A stretch of DNA of 43,084 nucleotides from RGIG2041 sp045578865. Lineage in GTDB: Bacteria; Bacillota; Clostridia; UBA1381; UMGS1253. The notes beneath the pieces were generated by a model, which saw only the letters and a program-made list of their open reading frames with translations, was not told the DNA's origin and did no database searches. Location of the stretch: positions 1 to 43,084 of the forward strand of contig JAZNLB010000020.1 of the NCBI GenBank assembly GCA_045578865.1. Direction: 5' to 3'. The translations under genes and the position numbers were made by a program. Below are positions 31,395-40,868 of this stretch, piece by piece. The number at the start of each line of letters is the position of its first letter. Position 1 is the stretch's first letter.

Positions 31395-31423
31395 TTGCTA
31401 TTTATGAGAAAAAAATATATAAT
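31395..31423 (+). promoter_or_regulatory. Sigma-A promoter of the Nudix-zapA-...-minE operon
   Basis: TTGCTA (31395-31400), 17-nt spacer, perfect TATAAT (31418-31423); 34 nt before the Nudix start. No other clear terminator is seen until after mgsA, so this may serve most of the following cluster. Confidence 0.65.
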
Positions 31424-31457
31424 AAACTATATGTATGCAAAAAAGGAGAATTGCGGT

Positions 31458-32015
31458 ATGTTAGAGAAAGAAAAATGTTTGGAATCCAAATATTTATATC
31501 GCGGCAAAGTGGTTGAGTTGCGTGTGGAAACGGTACAAGTGCAAAATGGAAATACCGCAAAAAGAGAAATTGTAGAGCATTGTGAAGGCGTGTGTATTGT
31601 GGCGCTCAATGATAATAATGAAATCGTGTTGGTGCGCCAGTATCGCCGTCCGCTCGATGACTTTTTACTGGAACTACCGGCAGGAAAGAAAGAGCCTGGC
31701 GAAGACAGTTTGACTTGTGCCGTCCGTGAACTTAGAGAGGAAACAGGTCTGGAAGCAAAGAACTACATATATCTCGGCGCCGATTATGTCAGTCCGGGCT
31801 TTTGTACGGAGAAAATTCACATTTATCTTGCGACGGATTTGACACAAGGGTGTGCCGCACCGGATGAAGATGAATTTGTAGAAGTTTTGACATATCCGCT
31901 GGATACTTTGACGCAGATGGTGATGCGCGGTGAGATTTGTGATGCAAAGACGGCTATCGGCGTTTTGAAGACGAAGTTTTACATCGAAAATAAAGGTGGT
32001 GTATACCATGGGTGA
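31458..32015 (+). CDS. Nudix hydrolase, ADP-ribose pyrophosphatase type
   Basis: 185 residues. The Nudix box is complete: GKKEPGEDSLTCAVRELREETGL (G-x5-E-x7-RE-x2-EE-x-G). The N-terminal strand pattern (ESKYLYRGKVVELRVETV) and LVRQYRRPLDDFLLELPAG match the NudF/YqkG group, which hydrolyses ADP-ribose to AMP and ribose 5-phosphate. AAAGGAG 9 nt upstream fixes the start; the upstream in-frame extension contains the promoter. It overlaps zapA by 8 nt. Confidence 0.9.
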   Translation: MLEKEKCLESKYLYRGKVVELRVETVQVQNGNTAKREIVEHCEGVCIVALNDNNEIVLVRQYRRPLDDFLLELPAGKKEPGEDSLTCAVRELREETGLEAKNYIYLGADYVSPGFCTEKIHIYLATDLTQGCAAPDEDEFVEVLTYPLDTLTQMVMRGEICDAKTAIGVLKTKFYIENKGGVYHG

Positions 32016-32364
32016 GAAAAACAAGATTGATGTACGGATTCGCGGTAGACAGTATACGATTTCCGCACAGGAGCCGGAGGAGTACATATTCAAGATTTGT
32101 GCATATCTGGACAAAAAACTCGGCGAGATTATGGATTATAATCCGAGACTCAGCATGGATATGGCGGCGGTATTGACTGCGCTTAATCTGGCGGATTTGC
32201 ATTTTAAGGCACAGAAAACAGAAAGTGAACTGCGCGGACAAGTTATGAGCTACGATGCAAAACTCGAAGAAGCAGAGCAGGATAAAAAGCGCTTGCAGGC
32301 ACAAATTGAGGTGCTCAAATCCGAATTGGAACGAAAAAACCGTGCTTTGGCGGCACGCGGATAA
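32008..32364 (+). CDS. zapA: Cell division protein ZapA
   Basis: 118 residues. N-terminal ZapA globular part (KIDVRIRGRQYTISAQEPEEYIFKICAYLDKKLGEI), MDMAAVLTALNLADLHFKAQ helix, then a long C-terminal coiled coil (DAKLEEAEQDKKRLQAQIEVLKSELERK). ZapA crosslinks FtsZ filaments at midcell. AAAGGTGG about 8 nt before 32008; translation overlaps the Nudix gene. Its place at the head of a cluster ending in minCDE fits a cell-division theme. Confidence 0.88.
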   Translation: MGEKNKIDVRIRGRQYTISAQEPEEYIFKICAYLDKKLGEIMDYNPRLSMDMAAVLTALNLADLHFKAQKTESELRGQVMSYDAKLEEAEQDKKRLQAQIEVLKSELERKNRALAARG

Positions 32365-32377
32365 GCCGAGGGAAATT

Positions 32378-34456
32378 ATGAACAAACCTGAAATTCTTGC
32401 GCCTGCCGGCTCGGAGGCTGCACTTTGTGCCGCGGTACAGAGCGGAGCGGATGCAGTCTATGTCGGCGGCAGTCGGTTTTCTGCGCGTGCATCGGCAAGT
32501 AATTTTGATGCATCGGCAATGCGAAGGGCAGTGCAGTATTGTCATTTGCGCGGCGTAAAACTCTATGTAACACAAAATACATTGATAAAGCAAAGCGAAC
32601 TGGAAGAAGCGGTGCGCTATGCCGCTTTTTTGTATGAAATCGGTGTAGATGCGCTCATTTTGCAGGATTTGGGACTTGCGCGAGCGATTGCTCGTGCGAT
32701 GCCGGACTTTCCTTTGCACGCGTCCACGCAGATGACGGTACACAATTTAGAGGGCGTGCGCGCTTTGGAAAACCTAGGATTTACGCGTGTTGTTTTAGCG
32801 CGTGAACTTTCGGAAAAACAAATGGCTTATATTGCAAAAAATTGCAAAGCGGAGCTGGAAGTTTTTGTGCACGGAGCGCTATGTTTTTCTTATTCAGGAC
32901 AATGTCTGCTCTCCAGTGTGCTCGGCGGCAGAAGCGGCAATCGTGGCCGTTGTGCACAACCTTGCCGTTTGCCGTACACTTTGCTGACAAAGGATGGGAA
33001 AAAAATTAAGTCGGGCTATTTGATGAGTCCGAAGGATTTGGCGCTTATAGATGACTTACAAACGATGCGTAGGATGCCGATTGCCTCACTTAAAATTGAG
33101 GGCAGATTAAAAAAGCCCGCATATGTGGCAACGGTGACGAAGGTGTATCGTGACTTGCTTGATAGCGGTAAATGTGCGGATGAAAAGGACTATCAGACTT
33201 TGCTGGACGCTTTTAACCGCAGCGGGTTTACGGATGCGTATTTTCGCGGTCGGCGCGGCATAGAAATGATGAGCGTGGACAATCCTTCCAATGTGTCGGA
33301 GGAGCGTTTTTCTCAAGAAGCTTTGTCGCGTTGTGCGGAAAATGCAAATCTGCGTCGTGTTGCGGTGGATATGGTTTGCACGCTCGCGCCGTCGCATCCG
33401 GCGCAGCTATTCGTGCGTGATGCAGATGGTTATAGTGTAGAAGTAACCGGAGATGTGGTGCAGGCGGCGGAAAATCGACCGGCAACCGAGGACGAAATCC
33501 GCGTGCGATTGGAAAAAACAGGGGCAACCGTATTTGTTGCTCGTAAAGTTGATGTGAAAATTTATGGCGATGTATTTATGCCGGTTGCGGCGACAAATGC
33601 GCTTCGTCGCTTGGCGTTGGAACAATTGGAGCAAAAGCGCTGTGCGGTGTGCAAGGCGATTTCGCCTTTACAAATTGAAATGCCGAAACGCGCAAGGCGC
33701 ACCAATGCACTTGCTTTTAATGTGTATGTACAGACACTTGAGCAAGCAAAAGTTGTATTGGAATATGCACCGCAGATTTTGTATGCTCCGGCCTTGGTGT
33801 TGGAACAACTTGATGCCACTGAAACTACGCAGTTTGTGAGTGTTCTTCCGGAAATCATAACGGATGACAAAAAGTCTGAAATATGGAAAAGGGTGCGGAC
33901 CGATACGGTGCTTGCTTGCGGCATGGATGCCTTACATGAGGAAAAGCAGATACACATCGATTTTCGCATTGGTGTATACAATGCTCAAACGGCGATGCGT
34001 CTGTTTGAAATGGGCGCAGAGCGCATAACGGTTTCTCCGGAGCTGAATTTGCAGGAAATTGCCGCACTTGGCACGACAGTGCTGGAGAAGGCAAGTGTGG
34101 TTGCCTATGGCAGGTTGCCGCTGATGGTGATGCAAAATTGCCTGATGCGTTCGTATTGCGGTACTTGCCGCAAGGCAGAGGGAAGATTTATACTGCGAGA
34201 TAGGACGAATGCGGAGTTTTGCGTATTATGCAGACCTGAAGCGTGTGTGAATGTACTCTACAATGCCAAACCGACCTATATGGCGGACAAACTGACCGAT
34301 TTGATGGCGGCAGGCGTACGCACGCTACGGCTTGACTTTACGATTGAGGATGCGGCGCAGACGCGCACAGTTATGGAGGATTACCTGACGGGCGTGCCAA
34401 TCCCCCCTGCACAAAATACATTTACGCGCGGTCATTTTTACCGCGGTGTACAATAG
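32378..34456 (+). CDS. Peptidase U32 family protein (DUF3656-type, long form)
   Basis: 692 residues. U32 core at the N-terminus: ILAPAGSEAALCAAVQSGADAVYVGG, ASTQMTVHN, and the family signature around GRSGNRGRCAQPCRLPY, preceded by HGALCFSYSGQCL. A long C-terminal half with four-cysteine stretches (QNCLMRSYCGTC, FCVLCRPEAC) belongs to the DUF3656-containing U32 group. Relatives TrhP and RlhA hydroxylate tRNA or 23S rRNA uridine/cytidine using prephenate-derived chemistry and an Fe-S cluster, so RNA modification is more likely than proteolysis; the exact target is open. GAGGG about 6 nt upstream fixes the start, 13 nt after zapA. Confidence 0.85.
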   Translation: MNKPEILAPAGSEAALCAAVQSGADAVYVGGSRFSARASASNFDASAMRRAVQYCHLRGVKLYVTQNTLIKQSELEEAVRYAAFLYEIGVDALILQDLGLARAIARAMPDFPLHASTQMTVHNLEGVRALENLGFTRVVLARELSEKQMAYIAKNCKAELEVFVHGALCFSYSGQCLLSSVLGGRSGNRGRCAQPCRLPYTLLTKDGKKIKSGYLMSPKDLALIDDLQTMRRMPIASLKIEGRLKKPAYVATVTKVYRDLLDSGKCADEKDYQTLLDAFNRSGFTDAYFRGRRGIEMMSVDNPSNVSEERFSQEALSRCAENANLRRVAVDMVCTLAPSHPAQLFVRDADGYSVEVTGDVVQAAENRPATEDEIRVRLEKTGATVFVARKVDVKIYGDVFMPVAATNALRRLALEQLEQKRCAVCKAISPLQIEMPKRARRTNALAFNVYVQTLEQAKVVLEYAPQILYAPALVLEQLDATETTQFVSVLPEIITDDKKSEIWKRVRTDTVLACGMDALHEEKQIHIDFRIGVYNAQTAMRLFEMGAERITVSPELNLQEIAALGTTVLEKASVVAYGRLPLMVMQNCLMRSYCGTCRKAEGRFILRDRTNAEFCVLCRPEACVNVLYNAKPTYMADKLTDLMAAGVRTLRLDFTIEDAAQTRTVMEDYLTGVPIPPAQNTFTRGHFYRGVQ

Positions 34457-34467
34457 GATGAAGTGAA

Positions 34468-34842
34468 TTGAACAAATGGGATAAAATTTTAGTTGTCGCG
34501 ATTGTGGTGTTCAGCCTTACGGCGATGGTGCTTTTTGAAGTGTTTGCTTTCGGCAAAAGCGGTGAGCGTGTTGAAATCTACATAGATGGGCAGTTGCAGG
34601 CAGGATACAATTTTCGTGCGCTTACAGAAGCGGTGGAGTATGAGTGCGATACGCAGTACGGCTATAATAAAATAGTGATTGACAGCAAAGGCGCTTATGT
34701 TGCAGCAAGCGACTGTGCAGACAAAATAGAGGTAAAGCAGGGGAGAATTTACAAGGCAAATACTGCCTTGGTGTGTCTGCCCAACCGTTTAATTGTGCGT
34801 ATTGTGGGAGGGCATAGTGATGCGGACATCGGCGCTTACTAA
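34468..34842 (+). CDS. NusG domain II-containing membrane-anchored protein
   Basis: 124 residues. N-terminal membrane helix (ILVVAIVVFSLTAMVLFEVFAF), then a NusG-II domain: VEIYIDGQL, YNKIVIDSKGAYVAASDCADKI and LVCLPNRLIVRIVGG. Despite the name there is no NGN domain and no link to transcription is implied. The gene type is commonly adjacent to a Gx transporter, as here. It starts with TTG at 34468, with AGGATG 6 nt upstream; no ATG is available in frame. It overlaps the next gene by 23 nt. Confidence 0.8.
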   Translation: MNKWDKILVVAIVVFSLTAMVLFEVFAFGKSGERVEIYIDGQLQAGYNFRALTEAVEYECDTQYGYNKIVIDSKGAYVAASDCADKIEVKQGRIYKANTALVCLPNRLIVRIVGGHSDADIGAY

Positions 34843-35317
34843 AAAACTCGTGATGCTTTCGATGCTGACGGCTCTGGGAATTGCGCTTCAGTTGTTTGAA
34901 AACATGCTGCCGTTTGTGGTGAATTTACCCGGCGGTAAACTCGGGCTTGCGAATGTTGCAGTGCTTTTGGTTTTGTATATATACGGCCTGCGAGAGGCGG
35001 CGGTGGTTGCGGTTATGCGTAGTATACTTGGGTCGCTTTTGTTTGGCGGCGTTGTCGGGCTGTTGTACAGTTTTACAGGAAGCATCGTATCGCTTGCGGT
35101 GATGGGATTTGCGAAAAGCAGATTAACGAAGCTTAGCATTGTCGGCGTGAGTGTGCTTGGTGCGTGTATGCACTCAGCAGCACAAGTGTGCGTGGCAAGT
35201 GTGCTTTTGTCGAGCGTGCTTTTGTATACATATTTACCGCCATTGCTTGTTTTAGCGGTGGTTTGCGGTGTGTTTACGGGATTTGCGGCAAAGTTTGCCG
35301 TGCGTTATATGAGGTGA
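34820..35317 (+). CDS. Gx transporter family membrane protein
   Basis: 165 residues, about five membrane helices. Family landmarks: GIALQLFENMLPF near the N-terminus, PGGKLGLANVAVLLVLY, and VVAVMRSILGSLLFGG. The family was once called heptaprenyl diphosphate synthase component I (HepT), but resembles ECF-type S components, suggesting a vitamin or small-molecule uptake role (inference). GGGAGGG about 7 nt upstream fixes the ATG at 34820, which overlaps the NusG-II gene. Confidence 0.82.
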   Translation: MRTSALTKKLVMLSMLTALGIALQLFENMLPFVVNLPGGKLGLANVAVLLVLYIYGLREAAVVAVMRSILGSLLFGGVVGLLYSFTGSIVSLAVMGFAKSRLTKLSIVGVSVLGACMHSAAQVCVASVLLSSVLLYTYLPPLLVLAVVCGVFTGFAAKFAVRYMR

Positions 35318-35324
35318 GATAATT

Positions 35325-35894
35325 ATGAGACTGATTTTGGCTTCCGCCTCACCGCGCAGAAAAGAAATTCTGTCGGCGGCGGGGTATGCGTTTGAAATAC
35401 AGACTGCGGATGTAAACGAAGATATCGGCGTGCGTGACCCGGAATTGCTTGTGCGTGAACTTGCACTTTTGAAGGCAGTGGCAGTAGGTAAAAAAGTGCA
35501 TGGGAATGCGATTGTAGTCGGCGCAGATACCGTGGTTAGTTTCAACGGTGAAATTATGGGTAAACCGATGAATAGAACGGATGCAAAGCGCATGATTACG
35601 GCGCTGTCAGGCAATGTTCATCAGGTATATACCGGCGTTTGTGTGCTTTCGACAGCCGACGGCAGTGCGACGAGTCGCAGCGATGTGACACATGTGACTT
35701 TTCGCAAACTTAGCGAGCAGGAAATTGATGCCTATGTTGCAACCGGTGAGTGTGATGATAAAGCAGGTGCATATGCCATTCAAGGCATCGGCGGTGCATT
35801 GGTGGAAAAAACGGAGGGCGATTTGAACAATGTCATCGGTTTTCCGCTCTGGTTATTTGAAGAAATGATAAAAGGGTGCGACTATGAACTTTGA
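35325..35894 (+). CDS. maf: Maf-family nucleotide pyrophosphatase
   Basis: 189 residues, full length. LILASASPRRKEIL at the start carries the SxRR motif, VVGADTVVSFNGEIMGKP the substrate Asp, and KAGAYAIQG and FPLWLFEEM are also typical. Maf proteins hydrolyse dTTP/UTP or modified nucleotides and influence septum formation in Bacillus. The gene lies just before mreC, an arrangement conserved in Firmicutes. The gap to the upstream gene is 7 nt; it overlaps mreC by 11 nt. Confidence 0.94.
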   Translation: MRLILASASPRRKEILSAAGYAFEIQTADVNEDIGVRDPELLVRELALLKAVAVGKKVHGNAIVVGADTVVSFNGEIMGKPMNRTDAKRMITALSGNVHQVYTGVCVLSTADGSATSRSDVTHVTFRKLSEQEIDAYVATGECDDKAGAYAIQGIGGALVEKTEGDLNNVIGFPLWLFEEMIKGCDYEL

Positions 35895-36711
35895 AAAGCA
35901 AAAAAAGTTAATATTGCTAGGTTGTATTGTGCTTGTCATCAGCATTTTTATGGCACTTTCCACTTTGCACGGCAACAGAACCTCCATTTTTGAAAATGCA
36001 TTTAACACGCTTTTTTCGCCGGTGCAAAAACTGGTGAGCGGTGTGACGGACGGCGTCAGAGGCTTTTTTGAATTTGTATTTGAGATGCGTGATTATAAGG
36101 CGGTTAATGATGAATTGACCAAGCAAATAGCGGATTTGGAGCAAAAGTATCGCACATCGGATGCTTTTCGCGCTGAAAACGAACAACTGCGTGCATTGCT
36201 CGAAATTAAAGAAGAGCGCTATTCGACGGATAATGCCACGGCTGCGCGCGTTATTGGATGGAGCAGTGATAATTGGTATAATGTTTATACGATAGACAAG
36301 GGTAGTTTAGACGGTGTAGAGCCGCAGGATATGGTTGTTACGGATTTTGGCTTAGTTGGGCAAGTGACACAGGTCGGGCTAAATTGGGCAAGAGTGAATA
36401 CTGTAATCAATGCGGATTTTACGGTCGGTGTGCGTGTTGTCCGAACGAACGATATCGCCATTTTAGACGGGGATACCGAACTTGGTAAAGACGGATTTTG
36501 TAAACTTAATTTTGTCAATAAGCAGGCAGAACTCGTAGTCGGTGACCTTCTGGAGACTTCGGGACTTGGTGGCGTGTTCTCCGCAGGTGTACCGATTGGT
36601 CGCGTTACGGAAATACATGCCGACTCCACGGGTGTTAACCAGTATGCAGTGGTGACGCCGATGGTGGATTTTGAAAATACGAGAACGGTTTTGATTTTGC
36701 GGGAGGAATAA
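35884..36711 (+). CDS. mreC: Rod shape-determining protein MreC
   Basis: 275 residues. One membrane helix (LILLGCIVLVISIFMALSTL), a coiled coil (DYKAVNDELTKQIADLEQKY), then the MreC beta-domain (ARVIGWSSDNWYNVYTIDKGSLDGV, GLVGQVTQVG, LLETSGLGGVFSAGVPIGRV). MreC bridges the cytoplasmic MreB filaments and the elongation peptidoglycan synthases. It overlaps maf; mreD follows after 1 nt. mreB is not upstream, where it is found in many relatives. Confidence 0.95.
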   Translation: MNFEKQKKLILLGCIVLVISIFMALSTLHGNRTSIFENAFNTLFSPVQKLVSGVTDGVRGFFEFVFEMRDYKAVNDELTKQIADLEQKYRTSDAFRAENEQLRALLEIKEERYSTDNATAARVIGWSSDNWYNVYTIDKGSLDGVEPQDMVVTDFGLVGQVTQVGLNWARVNTVINADFTVGVRVVRTNDIAILDGDTELGKDGFCKLNFVNKQAELVVGDLLETSGLGGVFSAGVPIGRVTEIHADSTGVNQYAVVTPMVDFENTRTVLILREE

Positions 36712-36712
36712 G

Positions 36713-37204
36713 ATGAAGTATGTAAAGTCGGCAGTGCTCCTTTTGGGGCTGTTGCTTTTGCAGACGACAATTTTAAAGTTTACGCTTGGTGATTTTGCAC
36801 CGAATCTGATTTTGGCAGCAGCGGTTTGCTTTGGCATTCGGGAAAACAATTATCTGCATTCTGCGATTTTCGGTGCAGTGTGCGGCATTCTTTTAGATTA
36901 TACTTCCGGCTCCCTATTTGGTGTGGCGACTCTTTTGTGCTGCGTTTGCAGTGCGCTGATTACAATGGTCGGGCCGCGTGTGTTTAAAGCTAAATTTGCG
37001 GCGACCCTTTTGTTTTTGTTATTGACTTCGCTTGTTTATGAATTTTTCTATTATGTGCTTTGTTACGGATTGTGGCAACAGTCCGATTATTGGCAGGTTT
37101 TGATTACATCGGTTCTGCCTTCGGCAATTTTGTGTGCGGTCAGTGGTGTGCTTTTGATGCCGGCGATGCGTCATATTGCCGAACAGTTTGTTGTGCAGAA
37201 ATAG
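36713..37204 (+). CDS. mreD: Rod shape-determining protein MreD
   Basis: 163 residues, about five membrane helices. It contains FAPNLILAAAVCFGIRE and GAVCGILLDYTSGSLFG, the usual MreD core. Works with MreC and PBP2 in the elongasome. Start 1 nt after the mreC stop, with GGGAGGAA overlapping the end of mreC. Confidence 0.9.
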   Translation: MKYVKSAVLLLGLLLLQTTILKFTLGDFAPNLILAAAVCFGIRENNYLHSAIFGAVCGILLDYTSGSLFGVATLLCCVCSALITMVGPRVFKAKFAATLLFLLLTSLVYEFFYYVLCYGLWQQSDYWQVLITSVLPSAILCAVSGVLLMPAMRHIAEQFVVQK

Positions 37205-37235
37205 AGCGTGATGAAACATAAAAAGGAGGTGCAGC

Positions 37236-39302
37236 ATGGATAAAAAACCTAGACTAACCATTTTAATCACACTGGTCGTTTTGATCTGTGCGGTGTTTGT
37301 GCTGCGCCTGTTTTATATGCAACTTATTCGTGGCGATGAATTTTTAAAAAGCGCAGAACAAAAGCAGATGCGCCGTGTAACCATCACGGCGCCGCGCGGA
37401 GAGATTTACGACCGCTACGGCGTGCCGTTGATTACAAACGATGTTGGTTATTGCGTTCAGATTCAGCGCATCGGCATGGATGCTAAACAGCTCAATGCCG
37501 TATTGATAGACCTTTATGATATGATTGAACAAGACGGTGCGGCGGTTTCGGATTCTTTGCCGATTTCTGATGAACCGTTTTCCTTTAACTTTTCTGAAAA
37601 CTATGACGATATAGAGGATATCAAGGCGGCGGAGTCGCGATTTAAAACACAGATGGATTTTGATCAAGACATTACCGCACCGCAGGTGATTGAAAAACTT
37701 AAAACTCGTTATAAAATTGAGGATACTTATACGCCGCAGGAGGTGCGCCGCATCGCCGGTGTGCGTTATGAAATGGAAAAACGCGGATTTTCCGTGTCAC
37801 AACCGTTTGTGATGGCAAGCGATGTCAGTATGGAGCTGGTGACAAAAATCCGCGAAAATCAGGCGGCTTACCGCTGTGTAAATATTGCAAGTGAATATGT
37901 GCGAAAATACAATAACGGCACGATGGCGGCTCATATTTTGGGCAGAATCGGACGCATTTCCAATACGGAGTATGCTGCGCTTTCCAAGCAGGGTTATGGC
38001 TTAAATGATATGGTCGGCAAACAGGGTATTGAAAAAGTGTGTGAACAGTATCTGCGCGGCGAGGACGGTTCGGCAAGTCTTGTGCAGACGCAAAGTGGTT
38101 TTGAGATGCAGTCGGAGCTTACGGTGCAGCCGGTGCAAGGAAATTGTGTTACATTGACGCTGGATGCAAAGTTGCAAGCGGCTTTGGAGAAGTCGCTTGC
38201 TACGACGATTTATCAAATTCGTGAGCGTGGTGGTGACCCTAAATACAAATCGGGTGGCGATGCGTACTGCGGCGCAGGTGTAGTTATGGATGTGCATACC
38301 GGTGAAGTTTTGGCGATTGCATCGTATCCGACATATGATATATCTAAGTTCAACAAAATTTATAATCGCCTTTTAAAAGACGAGAATATGCCGATGTGGA
38401 ACCGTTCGGTTTCTGCAGCATATCCGCCCGGCTCGACATTTAAGATGCTGACATCTATTGCGGCATTGGAGTCGGGAACGGTTACACCGAGTACGGTAAT
38501 TGTGGACGAGGGTGTGTATAAGTTTTATCCCGATTATCAGCCGCGTTGTTGGATTTGGAAAAGTCTTGGCGTGGCGCATGGTGCACAAACTGTGACGGAT
38601 GCAATTAAGAATTCCTGTAACTATTACTATTATGAGGCTTCTCGTCTGATGGGGATTGAAACGCTCAACCAATATGGTAAGATGTTCGGCTTTGGACAGA
38701 AGACGGGCATTGAACTTTCTGCGGAAGAAACGGCAGGTAGGCTGGCGGGGCCTGAAGATCGAGAGAAAAACGGCGGTGGAAGATGGCAACCGGGGGATAC
38801 TTTGCAGGCGGCCATCGGGCAGTCGGACAATCTGGTAACGCCCTTACAACTTGCAAATTATATCTGTACATTGGTCAATGGCGGTGTTCGCTATGAGCCA
38901 CATTTGGTCAAGAGTGTACGCTCGCCGGTAGACGGTAGTATTGTTTATGCAAGTGAGCCGGTTGTGGTGGAAAAAGTAGAAATGAAGAGCGAAAATATTC
39001 GTGCGGTGCTAAATGGTATGCTTGCGGTGACGGAGGACGGAACGGCTAGCAGTGTGTTCGACGGCTATCCGGTTCGCGTCGGTGGTAAAACAGGTTCTGC
39101 ACAGGTTCCGCGCGGTTCGGACAATGGTGTATTTACAGGATTTGCACCGTTTGATAAACCTGAAATTGCCATTGCCGTTGTTGTGGAACACGGCAATTCC
39201 GGTTCGGATGTTGCGCCGATTGCCAAAGCAGTAATGGATGCGTATTTTGAAGTAGAAACGCCTAGCAGCGCTGCAAATTATACAAAGACACTTTTAAGAT
39301 AA
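37236..39302 (+). CDS. mrdA: Penicillin-binding protein 2 (elongation transpeptidase)
   Basis: 688 residues. N-terminal membrane helix (ILITLVVLICAVFVLRLFYM), the PBP dimerisation domain (ITAPRGEIYDRYGVPL), and a transpeptidase domain with active serine in PPGSTFKM at about residue 400, SCN (KNSCNYYYYEA) and KTG (VGGKTGSAQ) at about 617-619. It crosslinks lateral-wall peptidoglycan; target of beta-lactams. AAAAGGAGG upstream fixes the start. The usual partner RodA is not in this cluster. Confidence 0.93.
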   Translation: MDKKPRLTILITLVVLICAVFVLRLFYMQLIRGDEFLKSAEQKQMRRVTITAPRGEIYDRYGVPLITNDVGYCVQIQRIGMDAKQLNAVLIDLYDMIEQDGAAVSDSLPISDEPFSFNFSENYDDIEDIKAAESRFKTQMDFDQDITAPQVIEKLKTRYKIEDTYTPQEVRRIAGVRYEMEKRGFSVSQPFVMASDVSMELVTKIRENQAAYRCVNIASEYVRKYNNGTMAAHILGRIGRISNTEYAALSKQGYGLNDMVGKQGIEKVCEQYLRGEDGSASLVQTQSGFEMQSELTVQPVQGNCVTLTLDAKLQAALEKSLATTIYQIRERGGDPKYKSGGDAYCGAGVVMDVHTGEVLAIASYPTYDISKFNKIYNRLLKDENMPMWNRSVSAAYPPGSTFKMLTSIAALESGTVTPSTVIVDEGVYKFYPDYQPRCWIWKSLGVAHGAQTVTDAIKNSCNYYYYEASRLMGIETLNQYGKMFGFGQKTGIELSAEETAGRLAGPEDREKNGGGRWQPGDTLQAAIGQSDNLVTPLQLANYICTLVNGGVRYEPHLVKSVRSPVDGSIVYASEPVVVEKVEMKSENIRAVLNGMLAVTEDGTASSVFDGYPVRVGGKTGSAQVPRGSDNGVFTGFAPFDKPEIAIAVVVEHGNSGSDVAPIAKAVMDAYFEVETPSSAANYTKTLLR

Positions 39303-39312
39303 GACACCAAGG

Positions 39313-39951
39313 ATGTGGACGGATTTGATAGACAACAACGGAAAAGTGAAAAATAGTGAACCGACATATACAGTATGCGGTGTGCGAGATGGGATTTTAT
39401 TTCGCTTTGATTTATGCGCGCAGACGGACAGGCAAAAGTTAGGTGCGTATGTTTGTGTAGCAGTGGAAGAAAAAATCAAATTGCTTTCGCCGCTTTTAAA
39501 GAAGAGTGCAATCGTGTATATCGAGGGCGTTAACCTTGGTGAAATGGAACGCATTGCATTGGAGCAACGATTGGGAGAAATTTTAGACCAAGAAGTTTGC
39601 GTACAGATGCGTAAACGCAAGGCGAAACAGCCGCAAAGCCTTGTGCATATTGGAACGCTTCGCGGAGGAATGTATTTATGTGCAGAGGCGGATTTAACCG
39701 TGATAGGGGATGTACACCCCGGTGCGAGATTGGAAGCGGGCGGCAGCATATTCGTTTTCGGGAAATTGCAAGGGAGCGTTTTTGCAGGTGTTCACGGCGC
39801 TGAAAATGCGGTTGTGGCGGCGTGGCAGATGCAACCGCAGATGTTGTGCATTGCAAAGGCAGATGTTGCGCGCGTTGGTGTAAAAGCATCGGACGCACCG
39901 ATGTTGGCACGATTGTGCGAAGAAAAAATTATATTTACTAAATTACCATGA
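39313..39951 (+). CDS. minC: Septum site-determining protein MinC
   Basis: 212 residues. N-terminal MinC_N-like region with PLLKKSAIVYIEG; C-terminal beta-helix with the family pattern LRGGMYLCAEADLTVIGDVHPGARLEAGGSIFVFGKLQGSVFAG, then MQPQMLCIAKADVAR. MinC inhibits FtsZ assembly away from midcell when bound to MinD. The ATG at 39313 has only a too-close AAGG; a GTG at 39346 is an alternative, so the exact N-terminus is uncertain. Lies 10 nt after mrdA. Confidence 0.9.
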   Translation: MWTDLIDNNGKVKNSEPTYTVCGVRDGILFRFDLCAQTDRQKLGAYVCVAVEEKIKLLSPLLKKSAIVYIEGVNLGEMERIALEQRLGEILDQEVCVQMRKRKAKQPQSLVHIGTLRGGMYLCAEADLTVIGDVHPGARLEAGGSIFVFGKLQGSVFAGVHGAENAVVAAWQMQPQMLCIAKADVARVGVKASDAPMLARLCEEKIIFTKLP

Positions 39952-40043
39952 CAAGATATGACAAACTATTTACTGAAAATCAGATATACTGGTTTTCGGT
40001 AAATTTTTTTGTTGCTTTTCCTGTTTGTACGGGAGGAAAAGTC

Positions 40044-40868
40044 ATGGGAAAAGTAATCGTTGTAACATCCGGAAAGGGCGGAGTGGGAAAAACGACTTCC
40101 GTTGCCAATTTAGGTGCAGGGCTTGCACAAAAGGGGCGGCGAGTGGTGATGGTTGATGCTGATGTCGGCTTGCGGAATCTAGATGTGGTTTTGGGTTTGG
40201 AACACCGTATACTCTATGACCTGGCAGATTTGGCGGAAGGGAAATGTAGCATTGAGCAGGCACTAATTCGGGATGTGCGTTTTGCGGATTTGTATCTGAT
40301 TGCCGCATCTCAAGTCTGTGATAAAACTGCCATTTCGCCTGAGCAGATGCTTACACTTACAAAAGCACTTTGTGCACAGTTTGATTATGTGCTCATTGAC
40401 TGTCCGGCAGGCATTGAGCAAGGATTTAAAACAGCGGTATGTGGTGCTTCAGAAGCAATCGTGGTCGTGACACCGGAGTTTGCATCCGTGCGGGATGCTG
40501 ACCGTGTAGTTGGTTTGCTTATCAATAGCGGAATGCCGGAGGAATGTATCCGCTTAATCATAAACCGTGTGCGACCGAAAATGGTGGAAAAGGGAAATAT
40601 GCTTTCACCGCAGGAGGTGGCAGACATTTTGTCTGTTGGCGTTTTGGGTGTAGTACAAGACGACGAATATGTGATTATGTCGACAAATCGCGGCGAAACG
40701 GCAGTGCTCAAAAGACGATCGGCGGCGGGCAGAGCGTACAAAAATATATGTGAACGCCTGGAAGGTGCGCGTGTACCGCTTTTGTGCACTAAGCGCTCTG
40801 TGGCGGCTAAACTGTTTGGGCTCAATGCGACACCACGCAAAGGACAGCGAAAGGAGAGTGGCATATGA
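40044..40868 (+). CDS. minD: Septum site-determining protein MinD
   Basis: 274 residues. Deviant Walker A GKGGVGKTTSVANLG, MVDADVGLRNLDVVLGLEHR, IDCPAGIEQGF and ITP-type VVVTPEFASVRDADRV. The C-terminal end lacks an obvious short amphipathic helix of the KKGFLKRLF type; VAAKLFGLNATPRKG may be the membrane-targeting segment. ATPase that recruits MinC to the membrane. GGGAGG about 8 nt upstream fixes the ATG at 40044; the upstream in-frame ATG (39948) would add 32 residues before the Walker motif and is rejected. Ends with a 4-nt overlap with minE. Confidence 0.94.
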   Translation: MGKVIVVTSGKGGVGKTTSVANLGAGLAQKGRRVVMVDADVGLRNLDVVLGLEHRILYDLADLAEGKCSIEQALIRDVRFADLYLIAASQVCDKTAISPEQMLTLTKALCAQFDYVLIDCPAGIEQGFKTAVCGASEAIVVVTPEFASVRDADRVVGLLINSGMPEECIRLIINRVRPKMVEKGNMLSPQEVADILSVGVLGVVQDDEYVIMSTNRGETAVLKRRSAAGRAYKNICERLEGARVPLLCTKRSVAAKLFGLNATPRKGQRKESGI